Shown piece after piece: positions 27,825 to 36,306 of a DNA stretch of 64,000 bases (position 1 is the first letter of the stretch; each line of letters opens with the position of its first letter). The stretch is from the NCBI RefSeq assembly GCF_000013385.1, contig NC_007760.1, forward strand, positions 3,136,001-3,200,000, given 5' to 3'. The DNA comes from Anaeromyxobacter dehalogenans 2CP-C. Its GTDB lineage: Bacteria; Myxococcota; Myxococcia; Myxococcales; Anaeromyxobacteraceae. The position numbers and the translations under genes were made by a program. The notes below the pieces were generated by a model that saw only the letters and a program-made list of their open reading frames with translations, was not told the DNA's origin and did no database searches.

Positions 27825-28043
27825 GGGAGACACCCGCGAAATCTCAAGAGAATTGCCGATTGGATCGGTCCACATTGCGACCTTTCGCCCTGTGAGCCCG
27901 CGCCCGGCGCGCCGCGGACCTGCTGCCGCCCCGGACAGGCGGGCGGGATCGCCGGCCAGCGGCCCCGGCGGGCGGGCCCGCCGGCGGGGAGCCCGTGGAG
28001 AATGCCGCGCCGCCCGCCGCCTCCGGCGGGCCCAGGGGAGCCC

Positions 28044-28535
28044 ATGAACGTCCTTCGCATCGTCGCCGCCGCGGCCCTCGCCGCGGCCCTGCCCGCGCTG
28101 CCGGCCCACGCCGCCGACCGCACCATCCCGGTGTATCCGGGCGCTCGCCTGCTCACGCTGCCGCCGGAGCCGGGCGAGACGCCCGAGTGCTGCACGTTCG
28201 TCACGTCCGATCCCGCCGCCAGGGTGACGGCCTGGTACGCGAAGGCGCTGTCCGTGCCGGCGCTCGACCGCGCCGCGTTCGAGCGCCGCTACCCGGAGAT
28301 GCGCGAGGCGATGGCGCTGATGGCCGAGGCCGCGGAGCACCGCGCGCCGAAGGACATGCGCCTGTTCGTCCTGCGCGAGGAGCCGGTCGGCGGCAAGCGG
28401 ATGCCGACGCTCACGCTCGCCATCCTCGCCACCACGGAGGGCACGGTGTTCGAGATCGGCGAGGAGGAGCTCGGGGCGGAGGGGCCGCGCTGGGCGGAGG
28501 CGATGCGGCGCGCGTCGAGCGCGACGCAGCGCTGA
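28044..28535 (+). CDS. Small periplasmic protein of unknown function
   Basis: This 163-residue product has a signal peptide (VAAAALAAALPALPAHA). The mature part starts TIPVYPGARLLTLPPEPGE, then a CC pair (ECCTFVTSD), and WYAKAL, a pattern common in proteins that describe a pressure- or load-like 'pypga.. WY' fold. No catalytic motif is visible. The start follows AGGGGAGCCC. It stands alone between the divergent Nfn fusion gene and the convergent PilZ gene. I do not assign a role. Confidence 0.65.
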   Translation: MNVLRIVAAAALAAALPALPAHAADRTIPVYPGARLLTLPPEPGETPECCTFVTSDPAARVTAWYAKALSVPALDRAAFERRYPEMREAMALMAEAAEHRAPKDMRLFVLREEPVGGKRMPTLTLAILATTEGTVFEIGEEELGAEGPRWAEAMRRASSATQR

Positions 28536-28590
28536 GCCGGTCCCGGACCGCCTCGACCTCCGGCGCCGGCGCGCGGGAGGCGGGCCGCGC

Positions 28591-29574
28591 TCAGGCGGTG
28601 CGCCGGCCGTCGAACGCGAGGCGGCCGAGCACGCCGGCGATCTCCGGATCGCCGGGCGCGACCGCCAGGGCCCGCCGCAGGAGCGCGATGGCCCCGTGCA
28701 CCCTGCCCTCGGCCAGCTCGCCGCGCGCCCGCTCCAGGCACTCGGACGCCTCGGGCGGGCGCGGCCGCCCGGCGGCGCCGCGCCACCCCACCCCGGCGCC
28801 CACGAAGTCCGGCGTGCGCGCCGGCGGTGCGCCCCACCCTCCGCCGGCGTCGGCCGCGCGCGCCGCGCCCCGCGCCGGGACGGGCACCGCCGCCGGGGCG
28901 GCGGGCGCGGGCTCCGGCGCGGCCGTCGTGGCCTGCACCTCGGGCGTGAGCGCCACCTCCGCCTGCAGCAGGGTCCGCGCCCAGTCCCGCGCGGTCGCCG
29001 CAGCGCCGCGCGCGAACGTGAGGTGCTGGTGCGCGAGCAGCGAGAACAGCGCGCGCCGGGCCCGCGGCCACCGGGGCCCGAGCGCGGCCGCGACGCTGCG
29101 CAGGGAGGCGCCGTCGCCCACCGCGCGCAGGATGGCGATCTCGAGCCGGTCGAGGTCGGCCACGAAGCGCGGCGGCGCGCCCAGCCAGACCGTCGCGTCG
29201 AGCGGGATGGAGTCGGGGAGCCGTCGCCCGGGGCCGATCCCGGAGCTGGACGCGAGGAGCGCCTGGTACCAGCGGCCGGCCCGCTCCAGCTCCGCCGCGT
29301 CGAACGCGACCCCGAGCCTCCACGGCGCCTGCGCGCTCGCCCACGCCACGCGGCCGGCGACCGCGACCGTCGCCGCGAGCAGCGGGTGCGAGAGCTCGAG
29401 CCGCACCGCCTCGCCGCGCGCCACGGCGCCCGCCGCGCGGAGCTGGCAGCCGCTCGGGCCGAGGTCCTCCGTCTCCGCGTCGAGCGCGCCGGCCGGCGCG
29501 GACAGCCTGCAGGCGCAGCGGACGCGGGCGCGGGGAGCGCGGCGTGGGTTGACGATGGTGTCGGCGTCGCTCAT
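28591..29574 (-). CDS. PilZ-domain protein
   Basis: The 327-residue protein begins with the PilZ signature: RRAPRARVRC (the R-x3-R element) and, about 30 residues later, EDLGPSGCQL (the D/N-x-S-x-x-G element). These two elements bind cyclic di-GMP in true PilZ receptors. The DLGPSG form is close to, but not exactly, the canonical DxSxxG. The C-terminal 60 residues look like one or two TPR-type helices (CLERARGELAEGRVHGAIAL). The middle is a low-complexity Ala/Pro stretch. It may link c-di-GMP to a surface or motility function. It is divergent from the rhomboid gene. Confidence 0.78.
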   Translation of the reverse strand: MSDADTIVNPRRAPRARVRCACRLSAPAGALDAETEDLGPSGCQLRAAGAVARGEAVRLELSHPLLAATVAVAGRVAWASAQAPWRLGVAFDAAELERAGRWYQALLASSSGIGPGRRLPDSIPLDATVWLGAPPRFVADLDRLEIAILRAVGDGASLRSVAAALGPRWPRARRALFSLLAHQHLTFARGAAATARDWARTLLQAEVALTPEVQATTAAPEPAPAAPAAVPVPARGAARAADAGGGWGAPPARTPDFVGAGVGWRGAAGRPRPPEASECLERARGELAEGRVHGAIALLRRALAVAPGDPEIAGVLGRLAFDGRRTA

Positions 29575-29641
29575 CGATCCGCACGCTAGCCGAACGCGCG
29601 CGGCCGCACGAACCCGGGGTCACGGTACACTCCCACGCCGC

Positions 29642-30724
29642 ATGCCTCCTGGCGCCCCACGACCTCGGGACGGACTCGCCGCCCGGCTGCGCGCCGCGCC
29701 CGGCACGGCGGCGCTCGCCGCCCTGGATCTCGCCGTCTTCGGGTGGGTGGCGGCCCATGGCTCCACGACCGACCCGGCGCTCCTCGCCCGCATGGGCGCG
29801 CTCGATCATGCGCGCGTGTGGGATGGCGAACCCTGGCGGCTCCTCACCGCCGCGTTCCTGCACGTCGGCCCCGTTCACCTCGTGTGGAACCTGGCGTTCG
29901 GCGTGCCGCTCTGCGCCCTGGTCGAGCGGGCCATCGGCACGCGCCGCTTCCTGGTCGTGTACCTGGCGAGCGCGCTGGGCGGCTCCGCCGCCTCGATGCT
30001 GGCCGCCATGCCGATGTCGGCGGGCGCCTCGGGGGCGCTGTTCGGCGTGGCCGGCGCCATGCTGGCGCTGTACCGCCGCGCGGTGGGCTCCTGGCGCGCC
30101 TTCCTGTCCTCGCGCGACATCATCCTGAACGGGATCATGCTCGTCGCGTTCGCGCTCGCCGGGCTGTTCCTGCCCATCGACGGGTGGGCCCACGCCGGCG
30201 GGCTCGTCACCGGGGCGTGGCTGGGCTGGGTCGCCTCGCGCCCGCCGCCGCGCCGCGCCCGCGCCTGGCTGCCGCCCGCCGCCGCGCTCGGGCTGGCGGT
30301 CGCGCTGGCGCTGCGGCCGGACCCGCGCTGGGCGGCGAACCGCGCCGAGCTGGAGGCGCTGCACGCCGCGCTCCGCGACGGTGACCGGACGCGCGCACGC
30401 GCGGTGCTCGACGCCGCGCGCGCCCGCGGCAACGACGCCGCCGGCCTCCCGTACTACGAGGGCCTGCTGCTCGCGCAGGAGGGCGACCTGGAGGGCGCGC
30501 TGCAGCGGCTCCGGCCGCTCGCGTCCGCGTCGCGGGGGCCGGCGCGCGACGAGGCGCGGAAGGCGCTGGCCGCGGTGTCGAAGCGGCTGGGGGTGCTGCT
30601 CGTGCTCGGGGAAGGACGCCCTGCGGATCCGGAGCGCGGGCGGGCGCTGCTCGACGAGGCCTGCGGCGCCGGGGACGCCGACGCCTGCCGGCTCGCCGCG
30701 GAGGCCGCCGCGCTGCATCGATGA
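29642..30724 (+). CDS. Rhomboid-family intramembrane serine protease with C-terminal repeats
   Basis: The 360-residue protein has about six membrane spans in residues 20-230 and the rhomboid catalytic pair. These are Ser130 in GASGALFGVAGA and His184 in WAHAGGLVTGAWLG; the supporting Asn lies in HLVWNLAFG. The C-terminal 120 residues are soluble and helical with TPR/Sel1-like spacing (YYEGLLLAQEGDLEGAL; GRALLDEACGAGDADACRLA). Such repeats likely bind a substrate or partner in the cytoplasm. The cleaved substrate is unknown. Confidence 0.88.
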   Translation: MPPGAPRPRDGLAARLRAAPGTAALAALDLAVFGWVAAHGSTTDPALLARMGALDHARVWDGEPWRLLTAAFLHVGPVHLVWNLAFGVPLCALVERAIGTRRFLVVYLASALGGSAASMLAAMPMSAGASGALFGVAGAMLALYRRAVGSWRAFLSSRDIILNGIMLVAFALAGLFLPIDGWAHAGGLVTGAWLGWVASRPPPRRARAWLPPAAALGLAVALALRPDPRWAANRAELEALHAALRDGDRTRARAVLDAARARGNDAAGLPYYEGLLLAQEGDLEGALQRLRPLASASRGPARDEARKALAAVSKRLGVLLVLGEGRPADPERGRALLDEACGAGDADACRLAAEAAALHR

Positions 30725-30855
30725 GCCCGCCGAGCGCTCGCGCACACGCCGTGCGCCGCCCGCGCTCACCCTGCGTGCATCCTCGTTGGGGCGGACCGCC
30801 GCGCGCGCGTCGGTTCCGGACGGCGCCGCGGTCCAACGGTCGAGGAGACCTTGCC

Positions 30856-31053
30856 ATGAAGAACACGACGACCTCGAGCCCCGCTCCGCTCACGTTCCAC
30901 GTCCGCTCCCCCCTCGGCCTGCTCTGGGATCTCGCCATGGTGGGCGTCTGGATCGCCCTGCTGTTCGCGTTCGTGGTTCAGGTCTGGAGCGCTCCCACGC
31001 CGGAGGTCCTCCGCACGCTCGGCACCACGAGCATCGCGGCGCACGCTGCCTAG
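30856..31053 (+). CDS. Small single-span membrane protein
   Basis: The frame from the ATG at 30856 encodes 65 residues with one membrane span (LLWDLAMVGVWIALLFAFVVQVW). A polar N-terminus rich in Thr and Ser precedes it, and a short Ala-rich tail follows. A GAGGAGACC ribosome-binding site lies 8 bp upstream. I do not recognise a family. It precedes the sigma-factor-like gene by 93 bp. Confidence 0.6.
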   Translation: MKNTTTSSPAPLTFHVRSPLGLLWDLAMVGVWIALLFAFVVQVWSAPTPEVLRTLGTTSIAAHAA

Positions 31054-31146
31054 CGCCGGCGCGGGGTCGCCCGGTCGGCGCACCGCGCGCGAGGGCCCGG
31101 CCGTCCGGCGCTCGGCGCGGGGGCCCGCGCCGCGGTACACGAGGGC

Positions 31147-31713
31147 GTGGATCTCGACGCGCGAGTCTCCGGGCTGCTGGCGACGGGAGATGCGGCGACG
31201 GCGGCGACCGAGGTGCTGCGCGCGCTCGGTCCCGGCGTGCGGCGCTATCTCGGGTCCGTGCTGCGCGACGGCGACGACGCGGCCGACGCCTACGCCCGCT
31301 TCGAGGAGTCGCTCTGGCGCGCGCTGCCGGCGTTCCGCGGCGAGGCGGCGCTGCGGACGTGGGCGCTGCGGATCGCGTGGAGCGCCGCCCGCCACGTCCG
31401 CGCCGAGGCCTGGAACCGGCACCGCACCCGGCTGCGGACGCACGACGCCTCGGTCCTCCAGCAGCCGCAGGGCGCCTCGGCGGCGCGCGACGAGGACCGG
31501 AGGCACAAGCTCGAGCGGCTTCGCCGGGCGCTCACCGACGAGGAGCAGTCGATGCTGGCGCTGCGGGTGGACCAGGAGCTCCCCTGGTCGGAGATCGCCC
31601 GCGTGCTCTCGCCCGATGGTCGCCCGCTCGACGTGTCAGTCCTGCAGAAGCGCTTCGAGCGCCTGCGCGCCCGCCTCGCCCGGTTGGCCCGCCGGGAGGG
31701 ACTCCTCGACTGA
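31147..31713 (+). CDS. ECF-type RNA polymerase sigma factor-like protein
   Basis: The 188-residue product from a GTG has a region-2-like helix set (YARFEESLWRALPAFRGEAALRTWALRIA) and, after a polar linker, a region-4-like helix-turn-helix (LTDEEQSMLALRVDQELPWSEIARVL). This two-part layout matches ECF sigma factors, though region 2.4 is not a textbook match. The next gene is a Ser/Thr kinase 48 bp away on the same strand. The pair recalls ECF systems controlled by a kinase instead of an anti-sigma factor. Confidence 0.75.
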   Translation: MDLDARVSGLLATGDAATAATEVLRALGPGVRRYLGSVLRDGDDAADAYARFEESLWRALPAFRGEAALRTWALRIAWSAARHVRAEAWNRHRTRLRTHDASVLQQPQGASAARDEDRRHKLERLRRALTDEEQSMLALRVDQELPWSEIARVLSPDGRPLDVSVLQKRFERLRARLARLARREGLLD

Positions 31714-31761
31714 CGGGCCCGGTGCTAGGGTCCTGCACGGCGCGGCACCGGGGGAAGGTCC

Positions 31762-34710
31762 ATGCGCGAGCGAGAGGTACGCGAACGCGCGGCGATCCCG
31801 CCGGGCGCGATCTCGAGACTGCTGGTGGACCTCGCGCGCGAGCCCGCGGCGCCCCGCGCCGGCGCGCTCGACGCGGGCGCCGTGATCGGCCGCTTCGAGA
31901 TCGTCCGGGAGCTCGCGCGCGGCGGCTTCGGGGTGGTGTACGCGGCGCGCGATCGCACCCTCGGGCGCAGCGTGGCGTTCAAGCTCGTGCCGTCCGCAGC
32001 GTCCGGGGCCGCCGACGACCGGGTCCTCCGCGAGGCGGAGGCCGCCGCCCGCCTGACGCACCCGAACATCGTGACGCTGTTCGACGTCGGCCGCTGCGCC
32101 GCGGGCCCGTACCTGGTCCTCGAGCTGCTGCGCGGCGAGACGCTCGCGGCACGCCTGCGGCGCGGGCCGCTGCCGCTGCGCGAGGCGCTGCGCGTCGCCG
32201 AGGCGGTCGCCCGGGGGCTCGCGCACGCGCACGAGGCGGGCGTGTTCCACCGGGACCTGTCCCCCGGGAACGTGTTCCTGTGCGAGGACGGCCAGGTGAA
32301 GGTGCTGGACTTCGGCCTGGCGCACGCGTTCGGCCGCCCGCGCACCGCGGGCGGGACCCCGCAGTACATGGCGCCCGAGCAGCGGCGCGGCGCGCCGGAG
32401 GACGAGCGCACCGACGTGTTCGCGCTCGGCGCGATCCTGTTCGAGATGCTGACCGGGGAGCAGCCCTTCCCCTCCGCGGCGCCGGGCCGGACGCCGCGCC
32501 GCGCGCCCGCGCTCCAGGTGCCGGACCTGCCCGCGCTGGCGGACCTGCTCGGGCGGATGCTGGCGGCGGACCCGGTGCGCCGCCCGCGCGACGGCGGCGC
32601 CGTGGTCGCGGCGCTCGGCGCGCTCGGCGCCGAGCTGGACCGCTCCGGCGTCCGCCCCGCGCGTCGCTCCCGCCGGCGGCGGCCGGTGGCGCAGGTGGCG
32701 CTCGCGCTGCTCGCCGTGGCCGTGCTGGCCGGCGCGGTGGTCGCGGTCGCGCGCCTCCGCCGGGCGCCGGCGGGCGTCGCGCGCGGCGCCGATCGCCAGC
32801 TGGTGGCGGTCGCCGACTTCGTGAACGACACGGGCGACGCCGGGCTCGACGCGCTCTCCGGGCTGCTCGTCACCTCGCTGGAGCAGTCGCAGCGCATCGG
32901 CGTGCTCCCGCGATCGCGCATGCTGGACCTCGCCCGCCAGGGAGGGCGTCGGGGCGCCGGGCGCATCGACGAGGCGACCGGGGCCGACGCGGGGGCGCGC
33001 GGCGGCGTGCGCACGCTGCTCGTCCCGTCGATCCGGCGCGAGGGCGAGCTCTACGTCGCGACGCTGCGGGCGCTGAGCCTCCCCGACCGCGAGCCGGTGT
33101 TCACGGTGGAGGAGCGCGCCCACGGCCTCGCGGCCGTGCCCGCGCTCCTGGATCGACTCGGGGCGCGCGCGCGCCGCGCGCTCCGCGAGGACGACGCCGA
33201 GGTGGAGGCGCACCGGGTGCGCCTGCAGGACGCCGTCACCTCCAGCCTGGAGGCCTACGGCCACTACGTGCGCGGGCTCGAGCTGTCGTACGACGACTTC
33301 GACGCCGCCCGCGCGCTGACCGAGTTCCGCACCGCGCTCGCGCTCGACCCGCGCTTCGCGCTGCCCAGCCTCGAGATCGCGGTCCTCGCCAGCTGGCACG
33401 AGGTGCCGGGCGAGGACGGGGCGGCCCGCATCGCGGCGGCGGCGGCCGAGGCCGATCGGCTCCCGGACAAGGAGCGCCGGACCATCCTCGCGTTCCGGAG
33501 CTTCGTGGACGGCGACCTCGCGGGCGCGGAGGTCCGCTTCCGCGCCCTCGCGAGCGACTACCCGCTCGACAAGGGCATCCTCTACCTCGCCGGCGAGGCG
33601 CTGTGGCACGGCGGCGCCGCCTCGGGGCCTCGCGAGGCTGCCGGGCTGTTTCGCCGCGCGCTCGACCTCGATCCCGCCTTCCTCGTGGCGACCATCCACC
33701 TGTTCCAGTGGACCGACCGCTTCGGCCCGCCGGACGAGGCGACGGCGCGGGCCCGGCGCGCGGTGCAGGCGCGGCCCGGCCCGGCCGCCTTCGCGATGCT
33801 GGCGCGCGCGCTGGCGGCGCGGGGGCACCTCAAGGCCGCGCTGGCGAGCGCGCGGCGGGCCTCGTCGATGGCCAGCGGGGCGAGCTTCGAGGCGTCCTAC
33901 GCGCTCGCCGAGCTCCTGGCGCGAGCCGGCCGCGGCGAGGAGGCGGCGCGCGAGCTGCGGCGGTGGACGGAGCCGGACGCCGAGCCGGGCGACCGGCGCA
34001 TCGCCTCCGAGTTCCTGCCGGTGCTGCTCGCGACCGAGGGGCGCCTGCGGGCCGCGCGCCGCGCCTGGCGGCGCCTGTCGGAGCAGGCCTGCGGCGTGGA
34101 GTGCGCGACGTTCGACGCGGTGCTCGCGGCCCATCTCGCGCTGGCGAGCGACGACCTGCCGGCGGCGCTCGCGGCGCTTCGCGCGGGGACGCCTCGCGCC
34201 GAGGCAGACGGGGATCGCAACGCGTGGCTGTGGGCGCTGCTCGGGGACACGACCACCGCCGCCGCGCGGGCCGCGCGGCTGGCGCCCGGGTCCATCGCCG
34301 AGCGTCGCCACGCCGGCGCGGCCGCGCTCGCGGCCGCGCGCCCGGACGAGGCCGTCGCCATCCTGCGGCCGCTCGCGGCGCAGGATCCCGCCATCCCGAC
34401 CGCCTTCCTGCTGGGGCTCGCGCTCGCCGGGGCGAGGCACGACGCGGAGGCGGTGGATGCGTTCGCGGCGGTCGAGCGCGCCTACCCGCTCTACGCGCCC
34501 GCCTGGTCCGCCAGCCTGCGGCCGCGCGCGGCCTGGGAGTCGGCGCGGGCGCTGATCCGGCTCGGCCGGCGGGACGAGGCCCGCGCCGCGCTCGACGGGC
34601 TCCTCGCCCGCTGGGCCCGCGCCGACCGCGACCTGCCGCTGCTCCGGCGGGCGCGCGCGCTGCGCGCCAGCCTCGACAGCGCGGGGGGCGGCACGCCCGC
34701 CCCGCCCTGA
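31762..34710 (+). CDS. Membrane Ser/Thr protein kinase with C-terminal TPR domain
   Basis: The protein has 982 residues. The kinase domain (about 40-285) has ELARGGFGVVYAAR, the ATP lysine K74 in SVAFKLV, the catalytic loop HRDLSPGNVF (Asp165) and DFGLAHAF. The usual HRDLKPxN lysine is Ser here, a variant common in myxobacterial kinases. A membrane span follows at about 312-335 (VALALLAVAVLAGAVVAVA). The outer part has a TolB-like start (LVAVADFVNDTGDAGLDALS) and then many TPR-type helices to the end. It would phosphorylate Ser or Thr on cytoplasmic targets in response to an external signal. The adjacent sigma-factor-like protein is a plausible target. Confidence 0.9.
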   Translation: MREREVRERAAIPPGAISRLLVDLAREPAAPRAGALDAGAVIGRFEIVRELARGGFGVVYAARDRTLGRSVAFKLVPSAASGAADDRVLREAEAAARLTHPNIVTLFDVGRCAAGPYLVLELLRGETLAARLRRGPLPLREALRVAEAVARGLAHAHEAGVFHRDLSPGNVFLCEDGQVKVLDFGLAHAFGRPRTAGGTPQYMAPEQRRGAPEDERTDVFALGAILFEMLTGEQPFPSAAPGRTPRRAPALQVPDLPALADLLGRMLAADPVRRPRDGGAVVAALGALGAELDRSGVRPARRSRRRRPVAQVALALLAVAVLAGAVVAVARLRRAPAGVARGADRQLVAVADFVNDTGDAGLDALSGLLVTSLEQSQRIGVLPRSRMLDLARQGGRRGAGRIDEATGADAGARGGVRTLLVPSIRREGELYVATLRALSLPDREPVFTVEERAHGLAAVPALLDRLGARARRALREDDAEVEAHRVRLQDAVTSSLEAYGHYVRGLELSYDDFDAARALTEFRTALALDPRFALPSLEIAVLASWHEVPGEDGAARIAAAAAEADRLPDKERRTILAFRSFVDGDLAGAEVRFRALASDYPLDKGILYLAGEALWHGGAASGPREAAGLFRRALDLDPAFLVATIHLFQWTDRFGPPDEATARARRAVQARPGPAAFAMLARALAARGHLKAALASARRASSMASGASFEASYALAELLARAGRGEEAARELRRWTEPDAEPGDRRIASEFLPVLLATEGRLRAARRAWRRLSEQACGVECATFDAVLAAHLALASDDLPAALAALRAGTPRAEADGDRNAWLWALLGDTTTAAARAARLAPGSIAERRHAGAAALAAARPDEAVAILRPLAAQDPAIPTAFLLGLALAGARHDAEAVDAFAAVERAYPLYAPAWSASLRPRAAWESARALIRLGRRDEARAALDGLLARWARADRDLPLLRRARALRASLDSAGGGTPAPP

Positions 34711-34789
34711 GCGACGGGCGGCGGTGCGCGCCCGCGCCCACCCCCGAGTTTCGCGTGCCGCCCGCGCTCCGGCGCGCGAGAACAGGGCC

Positions 34790-35743
34790 ATGCGCGCCAT
34801 CGTCCTCTCCCGCTTCGGCGGCCCCGAGGTCCTCGAGCTCCGCGAGGTCCCCGACCCCTCCCCTGGCCCCGGCGAGCTGCTCGTGCGGGTGATCGCCTCC
34901 GGCACGAACCCGGTGGACGCGAAGCTCCGGCACGACGGGCGCTGGGCCGGGCTCGCGCCGCCGGTGGTCATCGGCTACGACGCGTCCGGCGTGGTGGAGG
35001 CGGTCGGCCCCGGGGTGAAGGGCTTCGCGCCGGGCGACGAGGTGTTCTACACGCCGGAGATCTTCGGCAACGCGCTCGGCAGCTACGCGGAGCGCAACGC
35101 CGTCGCCGCGGCCATCGTGGCGCACAAGCCGGCGCGGCTCACCCACGTGCAGGCCGCCGCCATCCCGCTCGCCGGCGGCACCGCGTACGAGGCGGTCGTG
35201 CGCCGGCTGCAGGTGCGCCCCGGCGAGACGCTGCTCGTCCAGGGCGGCGCGGGCGGCGTCGGCTCGTTCGCGGTCCAGCTCGGCAGGGCGTGCGGCGCGC
35301 GCGTCATCGCCACCGCCGGCAACGCGAACCAGGCCACGCTGCGCGCGCTCGGGGCGGACGTGTGCCTCGACTACGAACGCGACGACCTCGCCGGCGCGGT
35401 CCGCGAGGAGACCGGCGGCGCGGGGGTGGACGCCGTCTTCTCGACCGTCGGCGGCGCACCGCTCCTCGCGGCGCTCCCGCTCACCCGGCCCTTCGGCCGG
35501 CTGGCGACGATCCTCGAGGCGTCGGGCGACCTCACCCCGCTCTACGTCCGCAACCTCACGCTGCACGGCGTGTTCCTGGCGCGCGAGGGCGCGCGGCTGC
35601 GCGAGCTGGCCCGGCTCGTCGAGCAGGGCAAGCTCGAGCCGCTGGTGGACGCGGTGCTCCCGCTCGACCAGGTGGCCGAGGCGCACCGGCGGCTCGACAG
35701 CGGCCACGGGCGCGGGAAGATCGTGCTCGAGGTCGTGCGCTGA
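34790..35743 (+). CDS. Zinc-independent MDR-family quinone oxidoreductase/alcohol dehydrogenase
   Basis: The 317-residue protein has the medium-chain dehydrogenase layout. The N-terminal GroES-like part includes GTNPVDAKLR and VIGYDASGVVEAVG. The NADPH-binding Rossmann motif is VQGGAGGVGSFAVQLGRA. The Cys/His ligands for catalytic zinc are missing, which places it with the quinone reductase (QOR) branch. It would reduce quinones or enones with NADPH. It ends 21 bp from the convergent VOC gene. Confidence 0.88.
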   Translation: MRAIVLSRFGGPEVLELREVPDPSPGPGELLVRVIASGTNPVDAKLRHDGRWAGLAPPVVIGYDASGVVEAVGPGVKGFAPGDEVFYTPEIFGNALGSYAERNAVAAAIVAHKPARLTHVQAAAIPLAGGTAYEAVVRRLQVRPGETLLVQGGAGGVGSFAVQLGRACGARVIATAGNANQATLRALGADVCLDYERDDLAGAVREETGGAGVDAVFSTVGGAPLLAALPLTRPFGRLATILEASGDLTPLYVRNLTLHGVFLAREGARLRELARLVEQGKLEPLVDAVLPLDQVAEAHRRLDSGHGRGKIVLEVVR

Positions 35744-35764
35744 GGGGTCCGCCAGGGCGCGAGG

Positions 35765-36178
35765 TCAGGCCGGGTCGGCGATCTCGTCGTAGCCGCGGCC
35801 GCGGAACTCGAGCAGGCAGATGCCGTGGCCGAACGGATCGGCGAGCCGCGCCATCCGGCCCCACGGGCGCTCCACGATCTCGCCCTCGCGCCGCGCGCCG
35901 GCCGCCTCGGCCCGCGCCAGCGCCGGCTCGAGCGCCGGGACGGCGACGTCGAGGTGCACCGGGGTCCAGTGCCGCCCGTAGTCGCGCGGCGCCGCCGCCC
36001 CCGGATATGGCTCGCTGCCGGCCGGGTTCTCCAGGAGGTAGATGGGCGACGAGGCCCCGAGCAGCTCCGCCGCCGCGCCGCCGAACCTGCGCCCGACCCG
36101 CAGCCCGAGCGCCTGCGTGTAGAACGCCATCGCGCGCGGCAGGTCGTCCACGTCCACGTTCACGAGCAGGTCGATCAC
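35765..36178 (-). CDS. VOC (glyoxalase/dioxygenase-like) protein
   Basis: This 137-residue protein has the two beta-alpha-beta-beta-beta modules of the vicinal oxygen chelate fold. They begin LLVNVDVDDLPRAMAFYTQALGL and, later, PVHLDVAVPALEPALARAEAAGA. The last strand, RMARLADPFGHGICLLEF, carries the typical DPxGH and a terminal Glu. The metal ligands are only partly recognisable. Possible roles include glyoxalase, fosfomycin-type resistance or a binding protein. It is divergent from the selenoprotein gene. Confidence 0.85.
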   Translation of the reverse strand: MIDLLVNVDVDDLPRAMAFYTQALGLRVGRRFGGAAAELLGASSPIYLLENPAGSEPYPGAAAPRDYGRHWTPVHLDVAVPALEPALARAEAAGARREGEIVERPWGRMARLADPFGHGICLLEFRGRGYDEIADPA

Positions 36179-36306
36179 GGTGTCCCCCGGCGCAGCCCGG
36201 ATAACGCCCGGCGCCCCCTGCCGCAGCGCCCCGCTCGCGGTCCGATCGGGCGCCGCGCCCGGCCGAGGAGACCCCCGCGCCGCCGCGCCGGTGGTACGTT
36301 GCCGCC

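Noticed and set aside
30381-34892. A 1503-codon plus-strand open frame
   Set aside because: It overlaps the sigma-factor-like gene and kinase in a different frame and consists of Arg/Gly/Ala-rich low-complexity sequence.
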